NCBI GenBank assembly: GCA_900548765.1
Contig: URLU01000038.1
Location: 1-14,088 of the forward strand
DNA length: 14,088 nt
Direction: 5' to 3'
DNA from: an uncultured Lachnobacterium sp.
GTDB taxonomy: Bacteria > Bacillota > Clostridia > Lachnospirales > Lachnospiraceae
The translations under genes and the position numbers were made by a program. Under the pieces are notes generated by a model. That model was not told the DNA's origin and did not search any database. It was given only the letters and a program-made list of their open reading frames with translations. Below, in pieces: positions 8,801-14,088 of this stretch (position 1 is the first letter of the stretch; each line of letters starts with the position of its first letter).

Positions 8801-9450
8801 TTTAAATAGGTCTTAGCCTTCTCCGACTGTCTCTCAAGAGGTCCTACCTGTCTCTCAAGCTCAGCTAAGATGTCATTTACCCTGACCAGATTATCCCTTT
8901 CATTCTCAAGCTTTTTCTGGGCAGTATTCTTTCTTTTTTTAAACTTTACAATACCGGCTGCCTCATCAAATAACTCTCGGCGCTCCTCTGGCTTACCATT
9001 GAGGATTCTGTCAATCTGACCCTGTCCAATAATGGAATAGCCCTCCTTACCAATACCGGTATCATAGAAAAGCTCTGATACTTCCTTTAATCTGCAGGGT
9101 GTGCCATTAATCAAATACTCACTCTCACCGGAACGGTATACTCTTCTTGCAATAGTTACCTCTTCGTAATCCACGGCAAGCTTGTGGTCTGAGTTATCTA
9201 ATGTTATCGCAACATAAGCATAGCTTAAGGGCTTTCGGTTCTCTGTACCGGCAAAAATAACATCCTGCATAGATGCACCTCTAAGCTGCTTGGCGCTCTG
9301 CTCTCCAAGCACCCATCTGACTGCATCTGCAACATTACTTTTTCCGCTTCCATTTGGTCCAACGATACCGGTTATGCCCTTATGAAAGTCAAATGTAATC
9401 TTGTTTGCAAATGACTTAAAACCATGTACTTCTAAACTCTTTAAATACAT
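5890..9450 (-). CDS. smc: Chromosome segregation and condensation ATPase SMC
   Basis: A 1186-residue SMC protein, the usual length for this family in Firmicutes. It forms a ring-shaped dimer that works with ScpA and ScpB to extrude DNA loops and compact the chromosome. The N-terminal head has Walker A GPNGSGKSN (31-39) and the Q-loop GQGQID (142-147). Two long Glu/Lys/Gln-rich coiled-coil arms (about 170-500 and 675-1030) flank the hinge (about 505-670, including the glycine-rich GGSMTGG). The C-terminal head has the ABC signature LSGGEKALT (from 1090) and Walker B CLLDEIEAALDD (catalytic Glu1119). Nothing is missing. The ATG lies three bases after the rnc stop, and its GAGGAG ribosome binding site (9457-9462) is made by the last two rnc codons, which suggests translational coupling. 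scpA and scpB are not in this window. Confidence 0.97.
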   Translation of the reverse strand: MYLKSLEVHGFKSFANKITFDFHKGITGIVGPNGSGKSNVADAVRWVLGEQSAKQLRGASMQDVIFAGTENRKPLSYAYVAITLDNSDHKLAVDYEEVTIARRVYRSGESEYLINGTPCRLKEVSELFYDTGIGKEGYSIIGQGQIDRILNGKPEERRELFDEAAGIVKFKKRKNTAQKKLENERDNLVRVNDILAELERQVGPLERQSEKAKTYLKKKEELKSYDVNMFLLETERIRESQKDVEQKYAVADEELKEANASYEHIKNEYETLGENMREMDEKINSIRENISNTSSTRQKLESQIQVLKEQIHTAEMTDEHLQSRLNSIDSEKAERNASMEQYETQKKEYDAQVLEIDEHRKTAQEKLEQIQGEISKCSTGIENGQNELIKLLQNKASIQSRQQKYDTMLEQINIRKSELNKRLLDRKTREAGLNNALEEAQKSLMAVDAEISGLKQKEAELDKLDKDWKFKTRENARLIDEAQTEYHKQESRLESLKNIAERYDGYGNSIRRVMEHKNSQKGICGVVSDLLQVEKKYETAIETALAGNIQNIVTEDEETAKKMIAYLKENHFGRATFLPLTSVSARSNPKNEAALSEKGVINLANRLVKCDPKYDEIAAYLLGRVLVVDSIDNAVALAKRNHYSLHIVTLSGEYLAPGGSMTGGAFKNSSNLLARNREIEELEKRVKAVSDKLEELKQRKDDIATAMALNDEELVAVKADLQEKYIAQNTARLNVDRAAQQRTESENVFKGLKGEGEEIESQILEINTNKQKILDEIEFTKNRETEIEAEAKVFQKTLEENASKEQEAMDAVSKINLELAGVTKTVEFVVENINRLKAEIEKFDTERVALVENASHAREDMEKKQKDIEEIEKTIIASQSTNTKLDDELKESLAQKDKMNEDYRGFFQKQEEISKKLNDLDKEIFRLNSQREKLKEAEEYQTNYMWEEYELTPHAAHELRNDAYNDLSALKKLIIQIKDDIRKLGDVNVNAIEEYKEVSERYQFLKGQHDDLIEAEQTLMGIIEELDAGMRRQFTEKFAEIQREFDKTFKLLFGGGHGTLELVEDEDILECGIRIIAQPPGKKLQNMMQLSGGEKALTAIALLFAIQSLKPSPFCLLDEIEAALDDSNVTRFASYLNKLTENTQFIVITHRRGTMTAADRLYGITMQEKGVSTLVSVNLIENDLTE

Positions 9451-9453
9451 TCC

Positions 9454-10140
9454 TTACTCCTCAACTTTTTTAAGAATCAGGAGAGCCTTGTATGCAGCCT
9501 CCTGCTCTGCGGCTTTTTTGGTATGCCCGGCACCAGTACTTATAACCTCATCATCCACACATACCTCTACGGAAAAGCTCTTGTCGTGGTCTGGTCCACT
9601 CTCCCCGATTAATCTGTAGGAAAGCTGCCTGCGCTCTCCCTGAACAAGCTCCTGTAAAATAGTCTTGCTATCATAAAAGAGCTGCTTGTGCTCTATATCT
9701 GTCATAATATATTTTAACACAAACTCTTTTGCATTAGCAAAACCACCATCTAAATATATGGCACCGATTACAGCCTCAAGTGCATCTGACAAAATAGATT
9801 TTCTCTTTCTGCCACCTGTATGGTCTTCTCCTTTGCCCAGGTAAATATATCTGCCTAAATCCATTTCCTTGGTGCACAAAGCCAGTGTAGGCTCACATAC
9901 AATGCTTGCCCTGAGCTTTGTCAGCTCTCCCTCCGGCACATCAGTATAATTTTGATATAAAAATTCACTGGATACCACCTCAAGTACAGCATCTCCCAGA
10001 AACTCAAGTCTCTCATTGTCTGACAGCTTCTTCATATGCTTTTCGTTAGCATATGAGCTGTGGGTAAGGGCTTGTCTCAAGAGATTGATATTATTAAATT
10101 CATAGCCTATCCTTGCCTGAAATTCTTTTAAATCAGCCAT
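9454..10140 (-). CDS. rnc: Ribonuclease III
   Basis: A 228-residue endonuclease that cuts double-stranded RNA, in particular the precursors of 16S and 23S rRNA, and some mRNA leaders. The catalytic domain (about 5-150) has the signature NERLEFLGDAVLE (42-54) and the second metal-binding pair in SDALEAVIGAIYLD (Asp119, Glu122). The double-stranded RNA-binding domain is C-terminal (about 157-226, ending in the conserved KKAAEQEAAYKAL). Length and motifs are complete. The ATG at 10140 is preceded by GAGGGAG (10146-10152), placed directly after the U-run of a terminator-like hairpin. The rnc-smc-ftsY order is conserved in Firmicutes. No promoter fits between the hairpin and the start, so expression probably depends on readthrough from acpP. 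Confidence 0.96.
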   Translation of the reverse strand: MADLKEFQARIGYEFNNINLLRQALTHSSYANEKHMKKLSDNERLEFLGDAVLEVVSSEFLYQNYTDVPEGELTKLRASIVCEPTLALCTKEMDLGRYIYLGKGEDHTGGRKRKSILSDALEAVIGAIYLDGGFANAKEFVLKYIMTDIEHKQLFYDSKTILQELVQGERRQLSYRLIGESGPDHDKSFSVEVCVDDEVISTGAGHTKKAAEQEAAYKALLILKKVEE

Positions 10141-10152
10141 ATTCTCTCCCTC

Positions 10153-10184
10153 AAAAAGTAAAAGCCCTTTTTACAAGGGCTTTT
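10153..10184 (-). terminator. Terminator-like hairpin between acpP and rnc
   Basis: A 10-bp perfect stem (AAAAGCCCTT at 10184-10175 pairing with AAGGGCTTTT at 10169-10160) closes a 5-base loop and is followed by AC and five U residues (10157-10153). The stem is only moderately GC-rich and the U-run is interrupted, so partial readthrough is plausible. It begins 22 bases past the acpP stop and ends one base before the rnc ribosome binding site. It may set a high ratio of acpP mRNA to rnc mRNA. Confidence 0.75.
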
Positions 10185-10206
10185 ATCTTCAAACTTTCAT
10201 TGCATC

Positions 10207-10440
10207 TTACTGATTGACAGCGTTTTTAATCTGCTCAACCGCATCTCCAACAGTTACGATTTTCTCTGCTTCCTCGTTAGGAATCTCAATATCAAATTCT
10301 TCTTCAAGTCCCATAATAATCTGGAATACATCAAGAGAATCTGCTCCAAGATCATCAACAAATGTTGAGTCCATCTTTACTTCGCTCTCATCAACATTAA
10401 GAACCTCCACTATAATGTCTCTAAGTTTTTCAAATTCCAT
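10207..10440 (-). CDS. acpP: Acyl carrier protein
   Basis: A 77-residue acidic protein that carries growing acyl chains in fatty acid synthesis and supplies acyl groups to PlsX for phospholipid synthesis. The phosphopantetheine attachment site is Ser35 in the invariant motif DDLGADSLDVFQ. The four-helix ACP fold, its high Asp/Glu content and its length are typical. A GAGGAAA ribosome binding site lies upstream. The gene starts 21 bases after the plsX stop, so it is co-transcribed with the enzyme that uses its product. A terminator-like hairpin follows. Confidence 0.97.
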   Translation of the reverse strand: MEFEKLRDIIVEVLNVDESEVKMDSTFVDDLGADSLDVFQIIMGLEEEFDIEIPNEEAEKIVTVGDAVEQIKNAVNQ

Positions 10441-10461
10441 AATTGTTTCCTCTCTATCTTA

Positions 10462-11463
10462 TTATAAAATATTTTCTTTTATCTTATCGTTTATTGCATT
10501 CTCCTTGAACGCAACGCACTGATAAATAGCATTGGTTATCTCTTTTGCCTTGGAGCTTCCATGTGTCTTGACTACAAGACCATTGAGTCCCAGTAATGGT
10601 GCTCCTCCATATTCGCTGGCATCAAAGGCCTTCAAAGTCTTTTTGAGTGCTGGCAGCGCAAGTGCCGCACCTATTTTGCTTTTCAGGGTGCTCATAAGCC
10701 CCTTCTTAATCACCCCGACCAATGTAGAACTCAGTCCCTCATACAATTTCAGGATGACGTTTCCCACAAAGGCTTCACAGACGATTACATCCACATCTCC
10801 CTTTGGAATATCCCTTGCTTCTATGCTTCCCACAAAGTTGATTCCTGTGCACTCTCTGAGCATTGGAAGAGTTTCCTTGACAAGGGCATTGCCCTTCTCG
10901 TCCTCAGCTCCTATATTTACGATTGCGACTTTTGGTTTCTTAACTCCTAATACATGTTCCATATAAATAGAGCCCATCTTTGCGAACTGAACCAGATGGT
11001 CTGCTCTCGCATCAACATTAGCGCCACAATCTATAAGAAGTGACACTCCTTTTTCTGTTGGAATAAGAGGGGCAAGTGGTGGTCTCTGAATCCCTTTTAT
11101 CCTGCCAACTATAACCTGTCCTCCAACTAAAATAGCTCCTGAGCTGCCGGCCGAAACAAATGCATCTGCTTCTCTATTTTTAACCATATTCATTCCGACT
11201 ACAATTGATGACTGTTTCTTTTTTCTGATTGCCTCAACCGGAGGCTCAGCCATCTCTATAACCTCTGGAGCATCTACTACTTCAATCCTTTCCTTTGGAA
11301 AAGAATACTGTGAAAGCTCTTTTGCAACCACATCCTCCTGCCCTACCAAAAAGATTTTGATATCATCTCTTCCTGATATAGCATCCACTGCACCCCTAAC
11401 AATTTCGGCAGGTGCATTATCACCACCCATTGCATCAAGCGCAACCTTAGTAAAAGTTTGCAT
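10462..11463 (-). CDS. plsX: Phosphate acyltransferase PlsX
   Basis: A 333-residue peripheral membrane enzyme that converts acyl-ACP and phosphate into acyl-phosphate, the acyl donor for PlsY in the first step of phosphatidic acid synthesis. The N-terminus has the family motif ALDAMGGDNAP (8-18). Further conserved segments include KKQSSIVVGM (about 83-92), SAGSSGAILVGG and CEAFVGNVILK. The protein ends at about the usual length. The ATG has a near-perfect ribosome binding site (AAGGAGGT, 11469-11476) and its own promoter. The plsX-acpP pairing and the rpmF gene upstream are widely conserved. I saw no clear FapR-type operator in the promoter region. Confidence 0.97.
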   Translation of the reverse strand: MQTFTKVALDAMGGDNAPAEIVRGAVDAISGRDDIKIFLVGQEDVVAKELSQYSFPKERIEVVDAPEVIEMAEPPVEAIRKKKQSSIVVGMNMVKNREADAFVSAGSSGAILVGGQVIVGRIKGIQRPPLAPLIPTEKGVSLLIDCGANVDARADHLVQFAKMGSIYMEHVLGVKKPKVAIVNIGAEDEKGNALVKETLPMLRECTGINFVGSIEARDIPKGDVDVIVCEAFVGNVILKLYEGLSSTLVGVIKKGLMSTLKSKIGAALALPALKKTLKAFDASEYGGAPLLGLNGLVVKTHGSSKAKEITNAIYQCVAFKENAINDKIKENIL

Positions 11464-11491
11464 AGATTACCTCCTTATTTACCTAATAGAG

Positions 11492-11520
11492 AATATACTA
11501 TAAACAAGTCCATAAATCAA
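11492..11520 (-). promoter_or_regulatory. plsX: Promoter of plsX-acpP
   Basis: On the minus strand, TTGATT (11520-11515) and TATATT (11497-11492) are spaced by exactly 17 bases. They lie between the rpmF terminator and the plsX ribosome binding site, leaving a leader of roughly 20 bases. Four of six -35 bases and five of six -10 bases match the vegetative sigma consensus. Its position just after a terminator supports an independent transcript. Confidence 0.65.
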
Positions 11521-11557
11521 TTATAAATATTACAAATATTACAAGAAAAGAGACAGC

Positions 11558-11585
11558 AAAAAAGCCCTCCTCGACGGGAGAGCTT
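11558..11585 (-). terminator. Rho-independent terminator after rpmF
   Basis: A 9-bp stem (AAGCTCTCC at 11585-11577 pairing with GGAGGGCTT at 11570-11562, one G-U pair) closes a 6-base loop and is followed by a U-run ending at 11558. It starts 12 bases after the rpmF stop codon and separates the yceD-rpmF transcript from plsX. Confidence 0.87.
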
Positions 11586-11597
11586 CTTTGACAGGAA

Positions 11598-11777
11598 TTA
11601 ATCCTGAGCGATAATCTCTTTCTTGTTGTAAGATCCGCAGTTCTTGCAAACTCTATGAGGCATCATTAATTCACCACATTTGCTGCATTTTACTAAAGTT
11701 GGAGCAGACATTTTCCAGTTTGCTCTTCTCTTATCTCTTCTTCCCTTAGAAGATTTATTCTTTGGACAAATTGACAT
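11598..11777 (-). CDS. rpmF: 50S ribosomal protein L32 (bL32), zinc-binding form
   Basis: A 59-residue basic ribosomal protein. The N-terminal half (MSICPKNKSSKGRRDKRRANWK) is the Lys/Arg-rich rRNA-binding part. The C-terminal half is a zinc ribbon with two CxxC pairs, Cys31/Cys34 and Cys44/Cys47, so this is the zinc-containing version rather than a cysteine-free paralogue. The ATG at 11777 gives the family's normal length. It has a strong AAGGAGGT ribosome binding site (11786-11793) made by the last codons of yceD, and only four bases separate the two genes. An in-frame start further upstream at 11852 would add 25 residues encoded inside yceD and is not credible. Confidence 0.97.
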   Translation of the reverse strand: MSICPKNKSSKGRRDKRRANWKMSAPTLVKCSKCGELMMPHRVCKNCGSYNKKEIIAQD

Positions 11778-11781
11778 TTGT

Positions 11782-12303
11782 TTACACCTCCTTATACTGG
11801 TTAAATATATCTTGGATTGCTGCCATTCTTGGATCCAGTGCTGAACTCTCACAATCGCAGGTGCCCTTATTCAAGTTCATCCCGCAGACCTTACAAATGC
11901 CTTTGCAATCGTCCTTGCACAGAACTCTCATTGGCCAGTTCACCAAAATCTCGGCGTAGACAAGTTTATCTACATCAAGCTCAAACCCAATCAGGTAGTC
12001 AGTTTCCTCCATATCTTCATCAATAATGCCATCATCTGTAATCGACAAGGTCTTATCAACTCGGAAATGGATTGGTGTAGGAACTTCTTCCAGACACCTG
12101 CCACACGGTATACCAAGTTTCACATCAACATCACCCTGGATAAGCAGCCGCTTGTTCTCCTGGTTTGCAATATGAAGAGTAATCGGTGACTTTTCAAGAA
12201 TAGGATAATCTCCTAATCGTGACTCAAAGGCAGAAAGCGAAAGCTCTACGACCTCATCTGTCTCCTTATTAATAGATTTTACAATGGTTGAAATATCAAT
12301 CAT
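11782..12303 (-). CDS. yceD: YceD family protein (DUF177), linked to 23S rRNA and ribosome assembly
   Basis: A 173-residue cytoplasmic protein of the DUF177/YceD family, almost always found directly before rpmF. Plant and bacterial relatives are reported to be needed for 23S rRNA accumulation or processing, but the exact activity is not established. The protein has the family motif IPCGRCLEE (Cys67, Cys70), a cysteine cluster CKDDCKGICKVCGMNLN (Cys129, 133, 137, 140) followed by CDC (149-151), and the C-terminal signature DPRMAAIQDIF. The cysteines look able to bind zinc, which is typical of clostridial members. I chose the ATG at 12303, preceded by AGGAGAG (12309-12315). The upstream in-frame start at 12339 would lie over the promoter -10 region. 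Confidence 0.9.
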   Translation of the reverse strand: MIDISTIVKSINKETDEVVELSLSAFESRLGDYPILEKSPITLHIANQENKRLLIQGDVDVKLGIPCGRCLEEVPTPIHFRVDKTLSITDDGIIDEDMEETDYLIGFELDVDKLVYAEILVNWPMRVLCKDDCKGICKVCGMNLNKGTCDCESSALDPRMAAIQDIFNQYKEV

Positions 12304-12330
12304 CACATCTCTCCTACTCACACCTAAACA

Positions 12331-12359
12331 ATTATACATATGGGTATATTGTTTGTCAA
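12331..12359 (-). promoter_or_regulatory. yceD: Perfect-consensus promoter of yceD-rpmF with an overlapping inverted repeat
   Basis: On the minus strand, TTGACA (12359-12354) and TATAAT (12336-12331) match the vegetative sigma consensus at all twelve positions, with the optimal 17-base spacer. The predicted start is about 20 bases upstream of the yceD start codon. An imperfect inverted repeat (12326-12337 and 12344-12354) overlaps the core elements and could be an operator. Confidence 0.85.
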
Positions 12360-12387
12360 CATTTTTTCGACGAATATTCTGTAAAAA

Positions 12388-13578
12388 TTACACTAATCGT
12401 ACAGTCTCCCTGCAAATAGCTAATTCCTCATTTGTAGGCATAACGATAACCTTCACCTTTGAATCTGCCGTTGAGATAATTCCCTCTTCTCCTCTTGCAG
12501 CTTCGTTTGCTTCCTTGTTGATTTCAATTCCAAGGTAGCCAAGGTAAGACATGATGTTCTCTCTTACATGGGTAACATTTTCTCCGATGCCTGCTGTAAA
12601 TGCAATTGCATCCACACCATTCATGGCTGCTGCATAAGAACCTATGTACTTAGCTACTCTGTAGCAGAATACGTCTATTGCGTTTGCAGCCTTCTCATTT
12701 CCCTCTGCTCTTGCTGCTGTGAGGTCACGGAAGTCACTTGATACTCCTGACATACCAGCGACACCAGACTTCTTGTTGAGCACGTTCATCACTCCATCAA
12801 TGTCAAGGTTCTCTTTCTTTGCGATAAACTCCATGATTGAAGGGTCAATATCTCCAGAACGGGTTCCCATTACAAGTCCCTCAAGCGGAGTAAGTCCCAT
12901 TGAAGTATCTACACATTTTCCATTTAACACTGCACTTACAGAAGCACCATTTCCAAGATGGGCTACTATAATCTTTGAATTATTTAAATCCAGTCCAAGA
13001 TACTCTGCTGTTGCCTTTGATACGAAATCATGGCTTGTACCATGAAAGCCGTATCTTCTCACTTTATATTTCTCATAATACTCATATGGAAGTCCGTATA
13101 AGTAAGCCTTTGCCGGCATTGTCTGATGGAAAGCTGTATCAAATACACCTACCATTGGAACATCTGGCATAAGTGCCTGACATGCGTGGATTCCGATGAT
13201 ATTTGCCGGATTGTGAAGTGGTGCAAGGTCATTGCATTCCTCAACAGCCTTGATAACCTCCTCTGTAATCACAACAGAGCTTGCAAACTTTTCTCCACCA
13301 TGAACGATACGGTGTCCTACAGCATCAATTTCCGAAAGAGCCTTGATTGCTCCTGTTTTATCATTTACAAGGGCATCAAGAACCATCTGGATTGCTTCCT
13401 TATGTGTTGGCATAGCTGCCTCTGTAATCTCTTTATCAAGACCAGCCTTCTGGTAGGTAAGTCTTCCATCAATTCCAATTCTCTCGCAAAGGCCCTTTGC
13501 AAGGACTTCTTCTGACTCAGAGTTAATCAACTGATATTTCAGTGATGAACTTCCGCAGTTAATCACAAGTACATTCAT
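12388..13578 (-). CDS. ackA: Acetate kinase
   Basis: A 396-residue enzyme that interconverts acetyl-phosphate plus ADP with acetate plus ATP, the ATP-yielding step of acetate fermentation. Motifs are complete: VINCGSSSLKY (Asn7), GHRIVHGG (Arg90), FDTAFHQTMP (catalytic Asp147), RRYGFHGTSH (His179), HLGNGASVSA, GTRSGDIDP (Arg240), TAGIGEN, and the C-terminal NEE (383-385). The family's standard length is kept. The ATG has a good AAGGAGA ribosome binding site (13587-13593) and its own promoter. The usual partner, phosphotransacetylase (pta), is not next to it: the divergent neighbour is TmcAL and the downstream neighbour is yceD. No clear terminator follows within the 84-base gap to yceD. Confidence 0.97.
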   Translation of the reverse strand: MNVLVINCGSSSLKYQLINSESEEVLAKGLCERIGIDGRLTYQKAGLDKEITEAAMPTHKEAIQMVLDALVNDKTGAIKALSEIDAVGHRIVHGGEKFASSVVITEEVIKAVEECNDLAPLHNPANIIGIHACQALMPDVPMVGVFDTAFHQTMPAKAYLYGLPYEYYEKYKVRRYGFHGTSHDFVSKATAEYLGLDLNNSKIIVAHLGNGASVSAVLNGKCVDTSMGLTPLEGLVMGTRSGDIDPSIMEFIAKKENLDIDGVMNVLNKKSGVAGMSGVSSDFRDLTAARAEGNEKAANAIDVFCYRVAKYIGSYAAAMNGVDAIAFTAGIGENVTHVRENIMSYLGYLGIEINKEANEAARGEEGIISTADSKVKVIVMPTNEELAICRETVRLV

Positions 13579-13618
13579 TTTAAATATCTCCTTCTATAAA
13601 AATTTACATACTGTATTG

Positions 13619-13647
13619 ATTATAAACCGATTTTTTCAAGCATACAA
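13619..13647 (-). promoter_or_regulatory. ackA: Promoter of ackA
   Basis: On the minus strand, TTGTAT (13647-13642) and TATAAT (13624-13619) are separated by 17 bases and lie about 40 bases upstream of the ackA start. The -10 is perfect and the -35 matches four of six bases. The 117-base divergent region must also hold the promoter for the plus-strand TmcAL gene. I found only weak plus-strand -10 candidates (TAAAAT at 13651, TATTAT at 13661) with no good -35. Confidence 0.65.
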
Positions 13648-13695
13648 GGGTAAAATATGTTATTATGTATAAACAACCCTATGGAGGTGCCTGCA

Positions 13696-14088
13696 ATGAA
13701 GGTTTCAGGAGTTATAACCGAATACAATCCTTTTCATAATGGACATAAATATCAACTGGATAAAATCAGGGAAGAAAACCATGCCGACTACATTATCGTG
13801 GCTATGAGCGGCAATTTTGTGCAGCGGGGAACTCCTGCCTTTATTGACAAATACACAAGGGCTGAAATGGCGTTAAATTGTGGAGCAGATCTGATTCTTG
13901 AAATCCCAGTCCTTGGTGCGACAGCCTCCGCAGAGGGCTTTGCAAGAGCAGGGGTTTTAACTCTTGCTTCAACCGGCATCCTCTCCACACTCTGCTATGG
14001 CGTGGAGAAAAAGTCAGGACTCTTATCTGAGCTTGCCGATTTTCTAATCTCTCCTTGTGAAGAATTTAACGATGCCTTGACCTCCTGT
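13696..14088 (+). CDS. tmcAL: tRNA(Met) cytidine acetate ligase TmcAL (N-terminal part, cut by window edge)
   Basis: The first 131 codons of a protein normally about 400 residues long (formerly YlbM, DUF795). TmcAL uses ATP and acetate to form acetyl-adenylate and acetylates the wobble cytidine of elongator tRNA(Met), giving N4-acetylcytidine. The fragment has the nucleotidyltransferase motif GVITEYNPFHNGH with HxGH at residues 14-17, then MSGNFVQRGTPAFIDKYTRA (37-56) and the segment LILEIPVLGATASAEGFA, all characteristic of the family. The ATG at 13696 lies six bases after the GGAGGTG ribosome binding site. An in-frame ATG at 13681 overlaps that site and is unlikely to be used. The gene is divergent from ackA, which makes or uses the same substrate, acetate. 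Confidence 0.93.
   Translation, partial: MKVSGVITEYNPFHNGHKYQLDKIREENHADYIIVAMSGNFVQRGTPAFIDKYTRAEMALNCGADLILEIPVLGATASAEGFARAGVLTLASTGILSTLCYGVEKKSGLLSELADFLISPCEEFNDALTSC

Noticed and set aside
12360..12387. Possible ackA terminator upstream of the yceD promoter
   Set aside because: Only A- and T-runs around a short GAATATTC palindrome are present; there is no GC-rich stem with a following U-run.
13788..13988. 66-codon minus-strand reading frame opposite tmcAL
   Set aside because: It lies opposite the most conserved part of tmcAL and has no recognisable product.
1..14088. Search for mobile elements, CRISPR arrays, tRNA/rRNA genes, phage or defence modules
   Set aside because: No transposase, integrase, spaced direct repeats, structured RNA gene or defence-type protein could be seen. 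Nearly all sequence is explained by recognised genes.

Overview
The window looks like chromosomal DNA from a low-to-mid GC Gram-positive anaerobe of the class Clostridia, most likely a Lachnospiraceae member. The evidence is the housekeeping gene order (yceD, rpmF, plsX, acpP, rnc, smc, ftsY), purine-rich AAGGAGG-type ribosome binding sites, Sigma-A-type promoters, rho-independent terminators, and a YesM/YesN-type sugar two-component system beside a lipoprotein sugar-binding gene. The genus cannot be fixed from the sequence alone. Every recognised gene except the last is on the minus strand, so transcription runs from high to low coordinates.

Layout in transcription order. At the right end, a plus-strand gene, cut by the window edge, encodes the tRNA(Met) cytidine acetate ligase TmcAL (13696 onward). 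It is divergent from acetate kinase ackA (12388-13578), and 117 bp separate them. Next, a perfect-consensus promoter drives yceD and rpmF (12303-11598), which end in a terminator. A new promoter then drives plsX and acpP (11463-10207), covering phospholipid precursor synthesis and acyl carrier protein. A second terminator-like hairpin sits just before rnc, smc and ftsY (10140-4888), covering RNase III, chromosome condensation and the SRP receptor. ilvA (threonine ammonia-lyase, 4814-3603) follows, with a strong terminator. The left 3.5 kb is accessory: an AraC-type response regulator, a sensor kinase, and the first 95 codons of a YtfQ-like sugar ABC transporter binding lipoprotein.

Together, the middle block is the conserved cell-growth cluster that links ribosome assembly (L32), membrane lipid synthesis (PlsX, ACP), RNA processing, chromosome segregation and membrane protein targeting. 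The left block is a carbohydrate-sensing and uptake locus. The right end joins two acetate-handling enzymes, one in energy metabolism and one in tRNA modification.

I found no mobile element, CRISPR array, tRNA or rRNA, no phage or defence genes, and no coding gene of unknown family. No intergenic stretch exceeds 300 bases. The points worth a second look are regulatory. Two terminator hairpins abut the ribosome binding site of the next gene and leave no room for a promoter. A near-palindrome lies inside the yceD promoter. The leader of the sugar-binding gene contains repeats and hairpins. I do not see an undescribed protein system here.
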